Assembly (NCBI GenBank): GCA_039707465.1
Contig: CM077643.1
Coordinates: forward strand, 67,334,605-67,398,604
Length of the DNA stretch: 64,000 bases
Source: Rhabdophis nuchalis
Lineage: Eukaryota; Chordata; Lepidosauria; Squamata; Natricidae
Reading direction: 5' to 3'
Notes under the pieces: model-generated
What the model saw: only the letters and a program-made list of their open reading frames with translations
Databases searched by the model: none
What the model was told of the DNA's origin: nothing
Shown here: positions 45,714 to 57,199 of the stretch, in pieces
How positions within the stretch are numbered: position 1 is the first letter of the stretch
How the letters are laid out: the number at the start of each line of letters is the position of its first letter
Made by a program: the position numbers and the translations under genes

Positions 45714-46588
45714 GGTTAAAAGTTAGAGTCACTGCCACCAAGATGGCGTTTTCCGGGTGGGGATGGTGGGGCAAATCAGGAGCTCAGTTCAGTTCAGGGC
45801 TGTGAAGTTGCAAACAATTCAGAAACCAAAAGAGACACAGTTTCCCAGGTCAGCAAATAGTAATAACGAAGGTATTCCAGAGAAGAAATCACAAATCCAT
45901 CAAAAGAATTTTTTTTTCAAAAATCCAGAGAGAGTCCTGCTTTCAAAGAGACGCTGGAAATTTTCCTTAGTTGAAATAGTCAGGCAGGGACAAAGAAAAG
46001 CCACTTCCACCACCCATCTCAGAGCCAGAGGGAGAGAGTAGCAAAATAAGAATTTTTTTTAACCAGCCAGACCTAGAAACAATGTTGCAAAGAATCGCAT
46101 TCCACTTTCCCTTGTTAAAGACCGTCCGGAGTGAAAGTTTCCACTTTCTCTTTGCAGAGAAGCCATTTTAACGTGCCGCTTAAATCCGAGGGTTTTTTTT
46201 TTAGAAATAAACACCCCCCTCCCAGTCCGTTCAGCCTGGCTGGCAGCAAGGAAAAAAAAAAGGTGTTCTTTTAAACTCACTCTCCCTCGCAGCTGAAGCC
46301 TCGGTGATCCGCCCGGTCTCTCCGTTCAGCCCTCTCCATTAAAGCGAATGGCGCCGACAGCCGTTGGCGAAGGAAAAAAAACCCCGCAGCATGTTCCTCT
46401 CCACCTAGGTCGCAGAGAGGAGCGCTCTCCCCACCGCCGTGACGAGGGACGCTCCCTCTGAGCCGACCCTACGGGAAACCTCCGGTAACCGGAGAGTTTC
46501 GCCCCCGTGGGGGGGCAGAAAAGGCAACAAAGCGGCGAGCGAGCCCTAGGCTCGCCCGTCGCCGCTGGAGCCGGATACCGGAAGTCCA
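45714..46588 (-). promoter_or_regulatory. 5' UTR of the ORF1-only element
   Basis: GC- and CpG-rich toward its 5' end (46270-46588), less so near ORF1. A CCAAGATGGCG word (YY1-core-like) lies at 45738-45748 on the plus strand, just upstream of the ORF1 ATG, thus antisense to the element. No promoter can be proved from sequence alone. Confidence 0.5.
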
Positions 46589-46604
46589 CATTTTACACTT
46601 TTGA

Positions 46605-48860
46605 CTGTTATAAGATGGAAAACAAAGTTCACTTTTTATGGAGAAAACCTCAGCCTCTCCAATAAAATAAATAAAATAAAATATAATAATAATAATAAAT
46701 ATTTGAAAAACAAATTGGCAGAGGAACTTGAGGTTTTGACTGTGTAAATGCTGAGATCTAAGTCTAAACTTTGAATCAATGGAGGAATAATAAAAGAATG
46801 CATGTCTTTTGGGGCTTCAGTTAATTAAGTTCATTGTATATATTTGCTTTACATGTTTCATTTCTCAGGAACTGTTAATAAGTAGATCTCTGTAAACAGT
46901 TTTGTGGAGCATTTTACAAAGCAATTGAAATACCTCTTTGAATCTAATACTCACATTGTTTATCTAATATATTCTCCCAAAGGCGTGGTGGGCTGCTTTG
47001 TCAGCCTCCTTTTTGAAAATCATATCTGCTGCATCACAGAAAAGACCTCCACCAGGAAGTCCACTGAAATGAAATAAAAATACCCACATCCTGGAAAATA
47101 TACAAGCATTAATTTCACCAATAAACATACATGTCCATCGCCTATCAGCCTCAGCTAAGTCAGGATGAATAACCGTACCTCACAATTACTGCTTCTTAAT
47201 AACAGACATTTTAATCCAGCAATTCAGTCCAGCATTCTAGTCAACTTTTGTTTATCTTATGTTTGTGAGACTTTAGTAACCATAGCTAAGTGCATTGATT
47301 GAATGAAGTTCCAGTTGACTTTGAAACATGTTTACTAGGATGGTTATATCACTAAATTTTAATTTTGGTAAAAGTCCATGGCTTTGTAAAGAAAAATAAA
47401 ATTCAAGAATTGTTGGAGACCTTTTCTGCATGCTACTATACCTTCTGGTTTTGTGTGCTTAGCATGTTAAATTAAATAACTCTGGACATCAAACCTACAC
47501 CTTTATATAATTACTGAATGCGTACCCATGAACAGGAAGCATTTACTTATATTTAATGCCTTCCGAGAGAGAGAGAGACAAGTTAGCCTCTGGTAATAAG
47601 AAAAGAAAGAAAGAAAACAAATCTTGACATTTTCAAGACTGGCAGGTTTATTGAGACATAAAACTTTAACAGACTTAGATTTCATCTTAGAGCCTGTCCA
47701 TTTCAAATGGTCAGTTTGAGTAGAGAAATAAAAGTCTGGCTTTTAAGATTTTTGTCTTAAGAGTACCATGGACTTTGAGAATATACATTTTTACAGTCCT
47801 CATACATTATGCAAAAAAAAAAAAAAAGAAGCAAATGAAATATATTTTAAATTGGAATAAAAATTCTACACAGAGAAATTTGATATAATTGTATAATTTA
47901 TCTGATTCTAATTTTGTAAATGAGTGCCATATTGAAAGGTTCATTAATTTTGATTTAAGAAAACAAGCACAGTTATGAAAGTCAGGGAAAGAAGAATGTA
48001 GTAGCATTGTAGTAGAAATGCTTTGAAATTTCACACATAGTTGTTCAGAATCCACTTCTTCATGTATATACCCCACAATTATGAAAATAAGGCCTTTGGC
48101 ATGATACACCATGATATTATATCATTGATTATTATTCTGAACTAGTATTAATTCAGAAATTCTCAGTTTGTTCCAATTTTGTTGTATGTTCTTGGTTCCA
48201 GAATAGATCCTGGTTACCCTCCCCTCTAAATTCAGCACTGTGTGAAGATTTAGGATTTGTTTTTTTGAGGCAGGGGGGAAAAGAAATAACCTTGAGAAAT
48301 CCAAATCTTTTTATACTTCCTTACTGTCTTCATTCTGGATTTGAGAATAAATGTAAGCCGAGACTTCCCAACATTTGAGGAGGTGGATGAGGATTGGAGA
48401 GAGTATATTATAGAGGTAAACCAAATGCCAAAACTCAAATTATAGAAATAAGTAGGGTCTTTAACTTGCTTCCCTGGTTGTTATTGTGTTCCCGCAATTT
48501 TCCAGACAGTTTTGGGTGGTTTGAGCATAATCCTACTCAATTTGCCATAATAATTGTTAGACAGTTTCCAAATCAGCACTTCATGCTTAACATTTCTGGA
48601 AATGACATTCACAGCACTACATTGCCTTAATGTGCTGGCTGCAATCAGCTTTCGCCACTAAGGAAAGTAGTTATTTGAAAAATGGAATGAATGTACACTC
48701 AGTAAGGCATAAGAATGAAAAAGAAATCTGCTGGTATATATATGGGAGCATGTTTGCAAGAGCCACCGAAATAGATTTTGTTGCCCCATAAGCATTTGGA
48801 CCTTTTCTCACCAAGGATTACATTGCCAGCTGAAAAAACTGCACAAAAGATCATATTTCT
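46605..48860. other. unassigned AT-rich sequence
   Basis: A short AATAA-rich low-complexity patch lies at 46662-46705 and A-runs near 47813. No gene or repeat family is recognised. Confidence 0.4.
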
Positions 48861-48861
48861 T

Positions 48862-48904
<43 letters not shown>
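48862..48904. repeat. (GT)n microsatellite
   Basis: About 43 bases of pure GT. Confidence 0.95.
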
Positions 48905-48905
<1 letters not shown>

Positions 48906-48907
<2 letters not shown>

Positions 48908-49795
48908 GTAACCTGGTTCTGAAAGCTGAATTTCATTTTTTAAAAAAAAAACAAGAGCAGTATTGGACGAAATATCCATCTGATTCAGTTCCAAGCAAGG
49001 CAAAAGGCACTGGAGACAAAATGGAGGCTGAAGGCTGATTGGAAAGATGATTTTAATGAAGCAGAACCACCAAACATGTGTGATTCTGGTGCATCTGACC
49101 ACATGGAGTTGAGAGTGTGGAGGTATTTATGCCTTCTCTTGGGCTTTTCACTTGAGTTTCCTGTTCCTGTGCAAGAACATGTATTCTATTGACTGTTGCC
49201 AGACTCCCTTGGGGCCTTGTAGGGGTTATGTTTGCCTGAGCTAAGTTTGGTTCACACTGAACCAATTCACATTATCTTATAACTTTAAAAGAATATTTTT
49301 TTTATAAAAATGAGGATCCATCACCAGAGAAGTTATCTACTGTAGGATTTATAAGGGTATTCCCAATGATTGGAAGTGTGAACAGCATGAAGGGTTTTAT
49401 TACACTTGTTTTTTACAGCATGTTTTATTGTACAAGGTGGACTTATGAAAAAGTGCAAAAGCTATTACACATAAATACATATTATAATGCAGGGAGTTTT
49501 AAAAATCAAGGTTCAGATTTCTAGAACTTCTGGGTAGTCAGTTAGAGAAGATTTTGATATATCGTAACTGCACTGAGGTTATTATATGTACAAAGATGAA
49601 AACAATACAGAAATATCCACAATAGAGAATGGGTTGTAAAGATGGCATAAAAATGATTAATTTGTTAATTAGGGAGGGAAAAACCACTTTTATAAAATAT
49701 CCTGAAAACTTTATGAAATGTTTGCTGAAAATGATAAAAGTGAATTAGTGATTTGATAGTCCTCTTCATTGGAATGATCCCACTACATTATTCTT
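48906..49795. other. unassigned sequence
   Basis: No recognised feature. Confidence 0.4.
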
Positions 49796-49799
49796 AGTT

Positions 49800-50092
49800 C
49801 CCACAATTGTTCATCGTATGGTTTAGCCTCCAGACCCACTATCATCTTTGTTGCTTCTCTCTGTTCTCTTTCAAGGAAAGTATTTCCTGGAAACATCTTT
49901 TCAACATCTTCTTTTGTATCATAGTGTCTAGAACTGGATGCAGAATTCCAAATCTGGTTTTACTAGTGCATTATAAATATTTATAAATATAAATATCACT
50001 TCATATGATCTTGAAACTATCCCTCTGTTGCTGCAACCTAGGACTGCATTAGCATTTTTTGGCAGCTGCAGATATTACTGGCTCATACTTAA
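49800..50092 (-). mobile_element. CR1 LINE fragment, eroded
   Basis: TCATCGTATGGTTTAGCCTC, CCACTATCATCTTTGTTGCTTCTCT, AACTGGATGCAGAATTCCAA and TTATAAATA...CACTTCATATGATCTTG follow the reversed order of the CR1 RT C-terminal coding region. It shows more substitutions and indels than 29730-30118. Confidence 0.8.
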
Positions 50093-50099
50093 GTGGTAG

Positions 50100-50280
50100 C
50101 CTATCAGGATACCCCTCTCACAGTTACTTCATTATTATTGAGCCAGGTACCACTTGTTCTATATGTGTGCATTGGTTTTTCTTGCCTACATTACCTTTTT
50201 GTCTATATTGTTTCATGTTTGTCTTTTAACCAAAAAAAAAAACCTCCTTTAATAAAAATTATATTAAAAAAAATAAATTT
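50100..50280 (+). mobile_element. possible L1-like 3' end
   Basis: TTGTCTATATTGTTTCATG, an A-run, TTTAATAAAAATTATATTAAA and a final A-rich stretch resemble an L1 3' UTR. There is no coding support. Confidence 0.3.
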
Positions 50281-50289
50281 GGAAAGGCT

Positions 50290-51595
50290 GCACTATGGCA
50301 GTTTTAAAAAGTTTTCTAAAAGAATTTTTCTTGGGGAATTGATATTAAAAATAACATATGGTAGAGGAAATTGCATTGAAAAGCTTCAAATATTAAAGAA
50401 TGCTTTAAATAAAATATTTACATGCAAAAAATATTATTCAGAACTAGAATTCATAAATAGGAATTATAATGAAGGCTGCCCAGAATCTTAATGGGAGTAA
50501 AACTGATAAGATTGTTTCCAAAGGATTCCATGTTAGAGGGACGGGGTCTCCAGTAAAGATGAAATCTGGCTGATATCGTTCCCCCCCCCCCAACACACAC
50601 AGATCCACAGTTGGGGTGAGTTGAAAAGAATGCTTTTCATTTCCCATTTAACTTATTTTCTGGAAATAAGAGGGACTTTTCATTTATATTAGAATATGTA
50701 CACTTGCTGGTTTTTGAAAAATGACAGATGAAATGCTCTTCAAGTGCTTGATGTGAGCTTGGATTTTAAAGGAAAAAAATGACACTTGGTCATCTTGTAC
50801 ATGTTCTAATGTAAATTAATTCCCCTCCAGTTCTTGGATTTGATTCAGTGAATTTCCAGTTGGAAAAGAAAGAGGAGGAGGAGGAAGACAAAGCCAGCAG
50901 AAAGAAACAAAAACAGAAAAAGAATTGGAATAGACGTCCCAGTCTGAAAATCAATATTCATAAACAAATCATAGTTCAAAATATCAGAGTTTCTTACATT
51001 CCTGTAGCAGACATTTCTAATTAATTTGAAAGTGGGAGCAGATGCTGCCTTTTAATCTCTTTCTGTAGTGCATGTCAGAGGAAGAAGAAGGGGAGACTAC
51101 AGTCCTAGAGCTTCTCAAGGCTGATTTGTGTAATACTAAATTATGCTTTAGTCAGTAATACATATCACAGTTGACTTGGAGTTATTAGTTTGGAAGACCA
51201 TGTTATTTGCATAATGGATGTGTCTGAAATATAGAATGAATAATGCTGGCTGACTCTCTATTGTTTAAAAATATGATTCCCAAGTACTGAAAATGCAAGA
51301 CTGTTGTTCTAATACAATGAGATTTTAAAAAAATGATTAGTCTGTGCTTTGTTTTTGCTTTCAGTTTCCCATTATATCCAAGGACATGGTTGTCTGCAGG
51401 AAAAATAAGCTGCTACTACCAGAAATTATTTTTAACAAATACTTTTAATTGAATACGTAGCACGCTGTTACAGGTAATATTGCAAAGTGTAATTTGGATA
51501 TTAATTATTCTAAATAACTCCCTAACCAACACTGATATATAAAATGAGAGCAAAACCCATTCCCTTCCTAGGTACTAGATGTTACCTAGTGTGTT
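50290..51595. other. unassigned sequence
   Basis: A C-run with CACACACA lies near 50581-50600. No gene or repeat family is recognised. Confidence 0.4.
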
Positions 51596-51597
51596 AA

Positions 51598-51648
51598 TGA
51601 ATGTCTGCAGGAAAACAACCAAAATCTGAGAGCACAAAGGATCCCACT
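51598..51648. repeat. single arm of the inverted-repeat element
   Basis: TGTCTGCAGGAAAACAACCA and CTGAGAGCACAAAGGATCCC match the right arm of 31492-31640. No partner arm is nearby; LTR-like sequence follows. Confidence 0.6.
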
Positions 51649-51681
51649 ATGCTAAATAAGAAAAGCATTTTAATCTCTCTG

Positions 51682-52062
51682 TCAGGGTTCCAAATAGCAT
51701 CCAAAATTAAATCAGAGTCCAAGGCAAAAGATTCCTCAAATTCCAATTTATTAAGAGAGCCATGTCAACACATCTGGGAAAGCCCGAATCTGAAAGCTTT
51801 CTGGTTTTCCCCACCCAGTTGAAAGTTCAAGATCTTGCCCCCACACCCACAAGCCCATCACATGATCCAATCTTCCACTGCCATGCTGGCAATTCCACCC
51901 ATCCATTTCTGGTCAGGTGCAGGTGCAAGGACAAAGGGTGACCTTGGTTTTCTAGAAATAATTTTGTTATTGCTACATAGCATCTAACTCCGTACAATTC
52001 CTCCCTCCCATTTCCCCACAATAGAAAATGCATAGTAGAATAATAGAAAGTGTGGCAGGCCA
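51682..52062 (-). mobile_element. possible solo LTR-like repeat
   Basis: Starts near TGTCAGGGTTCCAAATAGC, has TTCCTCAAATTCCAATTTAT (reversed polyadenylation-like signal) and CTGAAAGCTTTCTGG. It shares order with 39620-40035. The right boundary, TSD and element type are undetermined. Confidence 0.4.
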
Positions 52063-52105
52063 AAGATCCAAAAGAAAAGATGGCTGCAGGCCTGGCTCAT
52101 ACTCC

Positions 52106-52108
<3 letters not shown>

Positions 52109-52180
<72 letters not shown>

Positions 52181-52252
52181 CCTCCCTCCCTCCCTCCCTC
52201 CCTCCCTCCCTCTCCCCCTCCCCCTCTCCCTCTCCCTCTCTCCCTCTCTCTC
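52109..52252. repeat. (CT)n / (CCCT)n microsatellite
   Basis: About 68 bases of CT grade into CCCT and CCCTCT units. Open frames across it are Ser-Leu repeats. Confidence 0.97.
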
Positions 52253-52254
52253 CT

Positions 52255-52585
52255 GATTGTATTATTGCTTTTCATGTCTTATCATCAAAGACAACTGTTA
52301 AATGTTTAATTAAATTGTATCTTTCTCTGAATAAATTCTACCCACATTTCCTTGAGTATGAATCCAAATTGGTATGTAGTTCAGAGATTTCCAGATCAGA
52401 GAACTTTCTGTAATTACCAACTGTGCACTGAAACTCCCCTCAGATTGATACCTGAATATCAGGGACACCAAAGTGAAAGGAATGATCTATAGTTCCTATG
52501 CATCTTCATAGCTGCTTGTAATTTCTGCAAAGAAGCTACCATACTACTATGAGAATCAAGAAATATAGCTTATTGATGTATTAGA
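52255..52585. other. unassigned sequence
   Basis: No recognised feature. Confidence 0.4.
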
Positions 52586-52586
52586 T

Positions 52587-52702
52587 ACAGTATCATATTT
52601 TTTGGAGTATAAGACACACTGGAGTATAAGATGCATCCAGGTTTTGAAGAGGCAAATTTTCTTTAAAAAGTAGATAGGTAGATAGAGGGGGAGAGAGGGA
52701 GA

Positions 52703-52738
<36 letters not shown>

Positions 52739-53620
52739 CAGAGAAATACAGTAGGTATATAGGGAGAGAGAGAGTAGTTAGGTAGGTAGGTAGATAAAGG
52801 GATAGAGAGAGAGAAAAAGAGAGAGAGAGAGAGAAATACGGTAGGTAGGTAGGGAGAGAATGTGTGTAGATAGGTAGGTAGAGAGATAGAGAAAAATAGA
52901 GAGAGAGAAATACAGTAGATAGGTAGGGGGAGAGAGATCGAGAGTAGATAGTTAGATAAGTAGATAGAGGGGGAGAGAGAGAAAGAGAGAGAGAGAGAGA
53001 AATACAGTAGGTAGGTAGGGGGAGAGAGTAGGTAGGTAGGTAGATGTTTCCAGTGTATTTATCCCTGTGCTGGAGAAGGAAATCGCTGACAACCTGTAGC
53101 ACCTAAAACTTTGTTTCTGCTGGCGCAGCACTTGACCAATGTAATTCTCATCAACCACTCCAACTAAACAGCTTTCCGAAAGGGAAAAAAAAAGTTTCTG
53201 CACTCTGCAAACCTCCCCCAAACGGCCCATTTTTCATGAAAATGGGCCCATTTTTTTTTAAAAGGCACGAATAGCCTTGGGGAGGCTTGCAGAGTGCTCC
53301 TTGGGAGGGGGGGCAAAAATGAGGAAAAAATGCCCCATTTCTTTCAAACCAATTACATGCATAGCCTTATGGAAGATTATAGAGTGCTTCTGGGGGCTGG
53401 GGGGCAAACAATGGCCCATTTTCTGCTCATTTCTACCTTCCCCAGCCCCAAGGAGCTCTCTGAAAGCCTCCATAAAGCTCTGCACGGCCATTTTGGTGAA
53501 GGGGCAGGGCTTCAGGAGGCAAAAAATGCTATATTCGGTGTATAAGACACACCCACATTTTCAGCCTCTTTTTAGAGGATACTCTAAAAAGGATACTCTT
53601 ATACTCCGAAAAATGCAGTA
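52587..53620. mobile_element. 1-kb inverted-ended DNA element with internal tandem array
   Basis: The ends are complements: ...TTTTTTGGAGTATAAGACACAC at the left (52597-52618) and ...GGATACTCTTATACTCCGAAAAATGC at the right (53591-53616). A second internal GTGTATAAGACACACCCACA lies near 53540. This GGAGTATAAGACGCACC terminus is common in squamate genomes (from memory). There is no transposase frame. Bases 52672-53044 are a tandem array, described separately. Confidence 0.75.
52672..53044. repeat. GTAG/GAGA/AATACAGTAG minisatellite inside the DNA element
   Basis: An irregular higher-order unit, GAGAGAGAGA then AAATACAGTAGGTAGGTAG then GGGAGAGAG, recurs about five times (near 52745, 52835, 52907, 53000 and parts). 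The 169-codon minus-strand frame over it is only the repeat translated (Ser-Leu-Tyr-Leu-Pro-Thr) and is not a gene. Confidence 0.85.
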
Positions 53621-53624
53621 AGTC

Positions 53625-55035
53625 CTATGGATGATAGAAAGCCCCAGAAGAAAGAGATATAGACCAAATTTTTCATCTAGGATGGTTTCAAAATTTATCA
53701 GAAATATTTGTAATTCTGGTGAGCCGTTGCTAACTGTGAAACATATTTTACAGTTCGAAGCCCTTTGATTTAGAGCAGTCCTTGTACGATCTGCTATATA
53801 TCATTGGACCCCATTGCAATGGCTTGTAATCTCTTGTTATTACAAGTGTATTAATGCTATCATATCTTTTATATTTATTCATTTCTAATGTTCAAAATTA
53901 TTAGAAACAATAAAGCTCTGATCTTAAAGTAAGAATTATTGCTGTGTTGTTGTTTTGGTTTCCTATTGGAATATTTGTATGACACTACATTTCAAAAATT
54001 TCACCAATGTACATAACTTCACTACTATACTTGAACATTTCAGTAAAATATGAAAGGAGAACTAATGAAAAAGGCTTATGGAAAAACTACACATGTTACA
54101 TGTAAGAAATGCACCATTACACTAGAATAGAAGGTTGCTAATAGAATGCATATGAGTTCAGCAACATCAATTGTAGGCATCTAAACGCTTACCTTCTTAT
54201 TGTTTCTGTTTCATTTTACCCCTCCCCCCCAACCAAAGCATCTGTCTTGACAGACCAATATATATTCACTTTAATAAAACAGGCAAGCAGTGCTTAGACC
54301 AGGAATATTTATCATTTCCAGGGTTTGCAAATAGGCCAACAAGCTGAACCAAATGAACAGGCATTCCTGCTTATATCCATCGTTGTGGAAGCAGTGGCAA
54401 TCACTCAGGAAAAAAATGTTAGTTCTGTGTTCTGAATCGATGTGTAAGTGCATCAAATGGTAAATGTTTATCCACCTTATAATGAATAGTTACATAACAG
54501 CAACAGCAGCAAAAACCTTTGGAGCATGCCATAGAAAAATGTTATTTTGCCCAAATGGAATAATCCAATATGCTTTGTGCCGATTAGTAATATTAAAAAC
54601 ATGGATCTTTCATTCTTTCAACATTATAACTATTCAAATTCATTATGTGTGTGTCACTATTATGATGAGATATGCCTAGAGTGATGCTTTTAACAGAACA
54701 GAAAACCAAATCAGAGAAATGCATTCCCTGGTGTTCTGCGCACAGTGGTATCTACACAAGCCTTTGTTTATTTTTCATATATACTCTCTAAGTGCTTTGA
54801 AGGTGATATAAAAGCAAAGGAAATTCCTCTTCACTTTTAATGGTTTTAATGGATTTTTTTTTTATATCAATTTAATACAAAAGAACATGTTGAAGTGGTT
54901 ACAGGAATCAAATAATGTTGATTTGAATTACCCTAACAATTAAGTAGTGTAAACTTTTTATAGGAGAGAGATAAATATAAATATTGATTGCTCAGACTAA
55001 TAATAGAATTTTGTGGAGTATGATCTCTAGTACAA
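53625..55035. other. unassigned sequence
   Basis: No recognised gene or repeat. Confidence 0.4.
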
Positions 55036-55038
55036 AAG

Positions 55039-55085
55039 TATGTATGTATGTATGTATGTATGTATGTATGTATGTATGTATGTAT
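55039..55085. repeat. (TATG)n microsatellite
   Basis: Eleven TATG units; further ATGTATGTAT units lie right of the MITE at 55276-55288. Confidence 0.95.
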
Positions 55086-55274
55086 CAGAGGTGGGTTCCT
55101 ACCAGTCAGACTGGTACGGCCAAGTAGGTAGTAACTCAGCTGGCCAAGCCCCCAAATTGGTTCATTTTATTTTTTGCTTCTGCCCATGCACAAAAGCATT
55201 TTTTTGCGTACTGTGCATGCCTGAAGCATGTCCCTGAGCAAACCAGCAGTAGAAGAAGCTGGAATCCACCCAAG
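55086..55274. mobile_element. MITE inserted in or next to the (TATG)n
   Basis: It starts CAGAGGTGGGTTCCTACC and ends CTGGAATCCACCCA, imperfect inverted ends. TATG-type units on both sides suggest insertion into the microsatellite. Interior words such as GCATTTTTTTGCG and CATGCCTGAAGCATGT match a common snake MITE as I recall it. The superfamily is uncertain, possibly hAT. Confidence 0.65.
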
Positions 55275-55279
55275 ATATG

Positions 55280-56050
55280 TATGTATACATATATTTGTAA
55301 GAGAGATAGTTTTGGGGTATTTTATCCAGAATCCTTGTCAGCAATTGTTATTATTGTGCACCTGACTTGACTTAACACAGTTCTTGAGGTTCAGTATCAA
55401 ATAATGAAGTGAATCTCATTCTAAGGGTAATTGACATCAAATACAAAACACTTTGTTCATTGTACAAAGCATTTTCCTGAAATTCTCTGCAATCGATTAC
55501 TAAAAGCTGTTATAGATTGTTTTACTAGAAATAAGCCATGCTATCCAAGCTGTGGTAATTATAGGCTGAGATATGAACCTAGGTTTAGCATCTGTTGTAT
55601 CATTGGTGTGATGATGAGAATACAATCCTCTTTATTGTGTGAGAAACATTGCCAAGAAAATGGCAAGTCAATTGTCAGCCTTTGGAGGTTAATCCTAAAG
55701 GTAAAATACTGTTTGGCCTTGAACAGAATGTCTTTGTATCTCAGTTAGCAATTCCAGGTGGTTTTATTTGGTCTGCATTTCTACATTAACTGATCTGATT
55801 CTTACATGGCAATGGAAGCTTCTAAAAGCCAGATTGCAAATATGGAATTCTCTGATCTTAGAGGTTTTTTTTAGATCATCATGTCCAGTTCTCTGTTCAG
55901 TGCAAATATACAAATTAAAGTATCCCAAAAGGATGGCTATCTGACTTCCTTCCTTCCTTCCTTCATTTCATCAAGCATGAATTAGATAATACACACACAT
56001 TACACATACACACACACACACTCACGCATGAAATGGATATGAATACAAGG
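55280..56050. repeat. unassigned sequence with small microsatellites
   Basis: Short CTTC (55948-55965) and CA-rich (55990-56022) runs. The remainder, including a 105-codon plus-strand frame at 55431-55748, has no recognised family. Confidence 0.45.
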
Positions 56051-56054
56051 GACT

Positions 56055-56165
56055 AGTAGGACAGTGATGGTAGTCATGCTGGGGTGCTTATGCATGCCCC
56101 TTAAAGATCTCTTAGGAATGGGATGAGGTTGACAGTAGACAGTCTAAGGTTAAAGTTTTGCAAAG
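56055..56165. mobile_element. unclassified dispersed repeat, second copy
   Basis: GTGCTTATGCATGCCCCTTA, GATCTCTTAGGAATGGG and CTAAGGTTAAAGTTTTG parallel 34590-34680 in the same orientation. Confidence 0.6.
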
Positions 56166-56169
56166 TCGT

Positions 56170-56565
56170 TTGCAAAACTGAGAACAGCAAATACAAATTC
56201 ATACATACTATCAACTCAATTGCCAGAAGCAACTCCATATAACACACTTTGCTCAAGTTCCTCTTGACCATATTCAAAGTGGGAGATGAGAAGTTCAGGT
56301 AATTGGTTCTATTGTCACACTGTTCTTGTTTATGTCTTTGGATGGGGAATGTCATGCAATCAGGATGTCAGTGTATTGTATTGTCTACCCACTCAAATAT
56401 CATTCTGCCCCATCCCCCTTTGTCTTCTTTTGTAACAGGTTTCTAAAGGTCTAATTGCAACATGGGGAAATAAGTGTTGTTCAGCTGTCCTTCAAGAGGG
56501 AAAGGAGATTTGAGTAGGAAAAACTGGCAGAGCAAATGAAGAGAATTCAACAGGGTGAAGTAGAA
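56170..56565. other. unassigned sequence
   Basis: No recognised feature. Confidence 0.4.
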
Positions 56566-56583
56566 AAAAAACACAACTCTATT

Positions 56584-56971
56584 TTATATTAAAAGAGTTT
56601 TATTGAGTTTTAGAATTTTTTACAGGTAGGGTGAAGGTAAGGTGTGAAAAAGATATTTTGAGAACTTTCACGTCGAAGTCGTTGGCCCCATCCGGGGCTT
56701 CATGACAAAATATAGATAATACATAATTTTCAATAGTACTACAAAGTGAAGAGAAGTGCATACATCATTGTAAAATCTGTGCTAGCAGTCATGTACAAAC
56801 ATCCAAACAAAAGTTATACTATAAAAAAGTCATTTTTTAGATCTAAGTCTCTTAGCAATTGTATCTTCTTGTTCTCCTCCCTGGCCCCCAGTGGGTGGGG
56901 CCGCGGCCCCCTCTGCTCTTCCATTTTCATCCTCCAGGATTGAGGAATGTTTTTTAAGATAGGCTTCCGCC
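56584..56971 (-). mobile_element. 5'-truncated copy of the ORF1-only element
   Basis: The 388-base minus-strand copy is flanked by the 16-base direct repeat AAAACACAACTCTATT (56568-56583 and 56972-56987). It aligns along its whole length with 44593 to about 45007: same 3' end (TTTTATTG near the left), same CTTTCACGT...GTCGT block, and then the ORF1 C-terminus, with GATCTAAGTCTCTTAGCAAT at the stop region. The two copies differ at many positions, so they are not a recent duplication. The ORF1 part keeps about 130 bases. Confidence 0.88.
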
Positions 56972-56999
56972 AAAACACAACTCTATTAATCAGACAAAG

Positions 57000-57195
57000 A
57001 CACTAAAATCAGGAGTAAGCTTTTCTACTGCTTGCCTTACTGAAATGTTAGGAACAAACCTTCCAGCAGCTGGGAAGAATTATAACATATACAGCAGCAC
57101 AAGGTAATTGAGCAACAATTCAAGATCACAGGCACACTTAATCAACCAATAACTCAATACCTATCATGCATTATAGAAAAAAATATGTATAAAGT
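57000..57195. other. unassigned sequence
   Basis: No recognised feature. Confidence 0.35.
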
Positions 57196-57199
57196 ACAC

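Larger units (their letters stand above)
44593..46588 (-). mobile_element. ORF1-only L1-derived retrotransposon (HAL1-like)
   Basis: The 1,996-base element is flanked by the 14-base direct repeat CATTTTACACTTTT (44579-44592 and 46589-46602). Read on the minus strand it has a GC-rich 5' UTR of about 875 bases (45714-46588), one ORF1 (45713-44865), and a 3' UTR of about 270 bases that ends with an AATAAA word near the TSD. No endonuclease or reverse transcriptase is present. A second insertion at 56584-56971 has the same ORF1-to-3'UTR junction and its own TSD, so the lack of ORF2 was inherited by a mobile family. It would need ORF2 protein from an L1 elsewhere (inference). In mammals the equivalent is HAL1. 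Confidence 0.85.

Noticed and set aside
50093..50491. 132-codon plus-strand open frame
   Set aside because: It crosses a probable LINE 3' end and A-rich runs (Lys/Ile/Asn-rich), with no recognisable protein family.
52028..52309. Ser-Leu and Arg-Glu-rich open frames
   Set aside because: Shadows of a (CT)n/(CCCT)n microsatellite.
52593..53102. 169-codon minus-strand open frame
   Set aside because: It is the GAGA/GTAG tandem array read as Ser-Leu-Tyr-Leu-Pro-Thr; there is no coding signature.
53277..53621. Overlapping frames of 83-114 codons
   Set aside because: They lie in the non-coding body of the inverted-ended DNA element, on both strands at once, with no family pattern.
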